NCBI GenBank assembly: GCA_937951975.1
Contig: CALGAJ010000012.1
Coordinates: forward strand, 1 to 6,828
Source: an uncultured Desulfotignum sp.
GTDB lineage: Bacteria > Desulfobacterota > Desulfobacteria > Desulfobacterales > Desulfobacteraceae
Reading direction: 5' to 3'
Length of the DNA: 6,828 nucleotides
The position numbers were made by a program, and so were the translations under genes. The stretch's first letter is position 1, and the number at the start of each line of letters is the position of its first letter. Below the pieces are notes generated by a model. That model was not told the origin of the DNA. It saw nothing but the letters and a program-made list of their open reading frames with translations, and searched no databases. Of this stretch, positions 6,390 through 6,828 are shown in pieces.

Positions 6390-6828
6390 AATGCCAATTT
6401 TGTGAACGAACATGTGATCTGGCCTTCGGCCGCAGCTTCTGCGGCATGTATATGGAAGAAAACGGAGAGGTGCTGGAGCGCTTTCCGGACCAGTGGTGCA
6501 CCTACAACCCCTCCCGGATCGAATCGGTGCCATTTTACCATGCATATCCAGGCTCCCGGTCCATGATCATCGGCACGGCCGGGTGCAACTTCCGGTGCCG
6601 GTACTGTTCCAACGGGTTCATCGCGTGCCGGGACCCGGCCGGCCTCCAGGAGGTGATGTATACCATCCCTGCCGACCGGCTGGTGGCCATGGCAAAAAAG
6701 ATGGGATGCCACAACATCGTGTTCAACGTGAACGAACCGGCCGTGTCCCTGCCCAGCCTGGAGCGGGTCCAATATTATGCCCAAAAGGAAGAGATCCCCA
6801 TGGGATGCCTGACCCACGGATATACCAC
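6386..6828 (+). CDS. Radical SAM protein, PflA/AmmeMemoRadiSam-like (3'-truncated)
   Basis: The first 147 residues of a gene that runs off the right edge, overlapping ATPase 2 by ATGA. GTAGCNFRCRYCSN (63-76) holds the CxxxCxxC motif (Cys67, Cys71, Cys74) that binds the [4Fe-4S] cluster cleaving SAM. VNEPAVS (115-121) matches the NEPT-type motif and THGY (143-146) the TNGY-type motif of pyruvate formate-lyase activase relatives (COG1180). Ahead of the core is a small cysteine-rich segment, Cys3, Cys6, Cys10 and Cys19 (CQFC...C...FCG), followed by VPFYHAYPGS. This layout is typical of the AmmeMemoRadiSam-type and related COG1180 proteins, where the N-terminal cysteines may bind metal or a further cluster. 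The substrate is unknown. Options are a glycyl-radical activase, a modifying enzyme for a protein or metal cofactor, or a partner of AMMECR1/MEMO proteins encoded outside the window. Confidence 0.9.
   Translation, partial: MKCQFCERTCDLAFGRSFCGMYMEENGEVLERFPDQWCTYNPSRIESVPFYHAYPGSRSMIIGTAGCNFRCRYCSNGFIACRDPAGLQEVMYTIPADRLVAMAKKMGCHNIVFNVNEPAVSLPSLERVQYYAQKEEIPMGCLTHGYT

Noticed and set aside
6367..6405. Short ATG frame across the ATPase 2 / radical SAM junction
   Set aside because: It stops after 12 codons and its purine-rich start is better explained as the ribosome site of the radical SAM gene.
5475..6545. Minus-strand open frame of 356 codons opposite ATPase 2 and the radical SAM start
   Set aside because: Gly/His/Pro/Gln-rich with no domain-like pattern, and it spans two well-supported plus-strand genes. 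The antisense frames at 3783-4490 and 6155-6817 are rejected for the same reason.
6386..6828. Firm assignment to the complete AmmeMemoRadiSam system
   Set aside because: No AMMECR1 or MEMO domain is visible in the window and the protein is truncated, so only family resemblance can be claimed.

Overview
The window is one uninterrupted plus-strand gene train that looks like a single operon fragment from a GC-rich anaerobic bacterium. It holds eight genes, the first cut at the left edge and the last at the right edge. Order: substrate-binding protein 1 (partial), permease 1, ATPase 1, SAM-dependent methyltransferase, substrate-binding lipoprotein 2, permease 2, ATPase 2, radical SAM enzyme (partial). 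Gaps are 33, 1 and 55 nt in the first half; the last four junctions overlap by 1, 4, 11 and 4 nt, so translational coupling is very likely there. The strong CTG/GCC codon preference, many paralogous metal-chelate importers and a PflA-type radical SAM enzyme would fit a sulfate-reducing Desulfobacterota-like organism. That assignment is inference and cannot be proven from this window.

Layout: 2-2594 encodes importer 1 and 3483-6389 encodes importer 2. Both are BtuCDF/FecBCD-type (type II) ABC importers, the class that carries ferric siderophores, heme, cobalamin and, in the MolABC branch, molybdate or tungstate. The two sets are clearly homologous but well diverged in all three components, so they are old paralogues and not a fresh duplication. 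The ligand of neither can be read from the sequence.

Between the importers (2650-3483) is a class I SAM-dependent methyltransferase of unknown substrate. After importer 2, starting at 6386, is a radical SAM protein with a CxxxCxxC iron-sulfur motif and an extra cysteine cluster at its N-terminus, in the style of COG1180 / AmmeMemoRadiSam-type enzymes. A working hypothesis is that the two importers bring in one or two related metal complexes or cofactors, and that the two cytoplasmic SAM-using enzymes modify, dismantle or use the imported molecule.

The only notable non-coding element is a perfect 9-bp inverted repeat (2612-2637) in the longest gap, just ahead of the ribosome binding site of the methyltransferase. 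No tRNA, rRNA, CRISPR, mobile element, recognisable riboswitch or convincing promoter is present; the operon promoter must lie left of the window.
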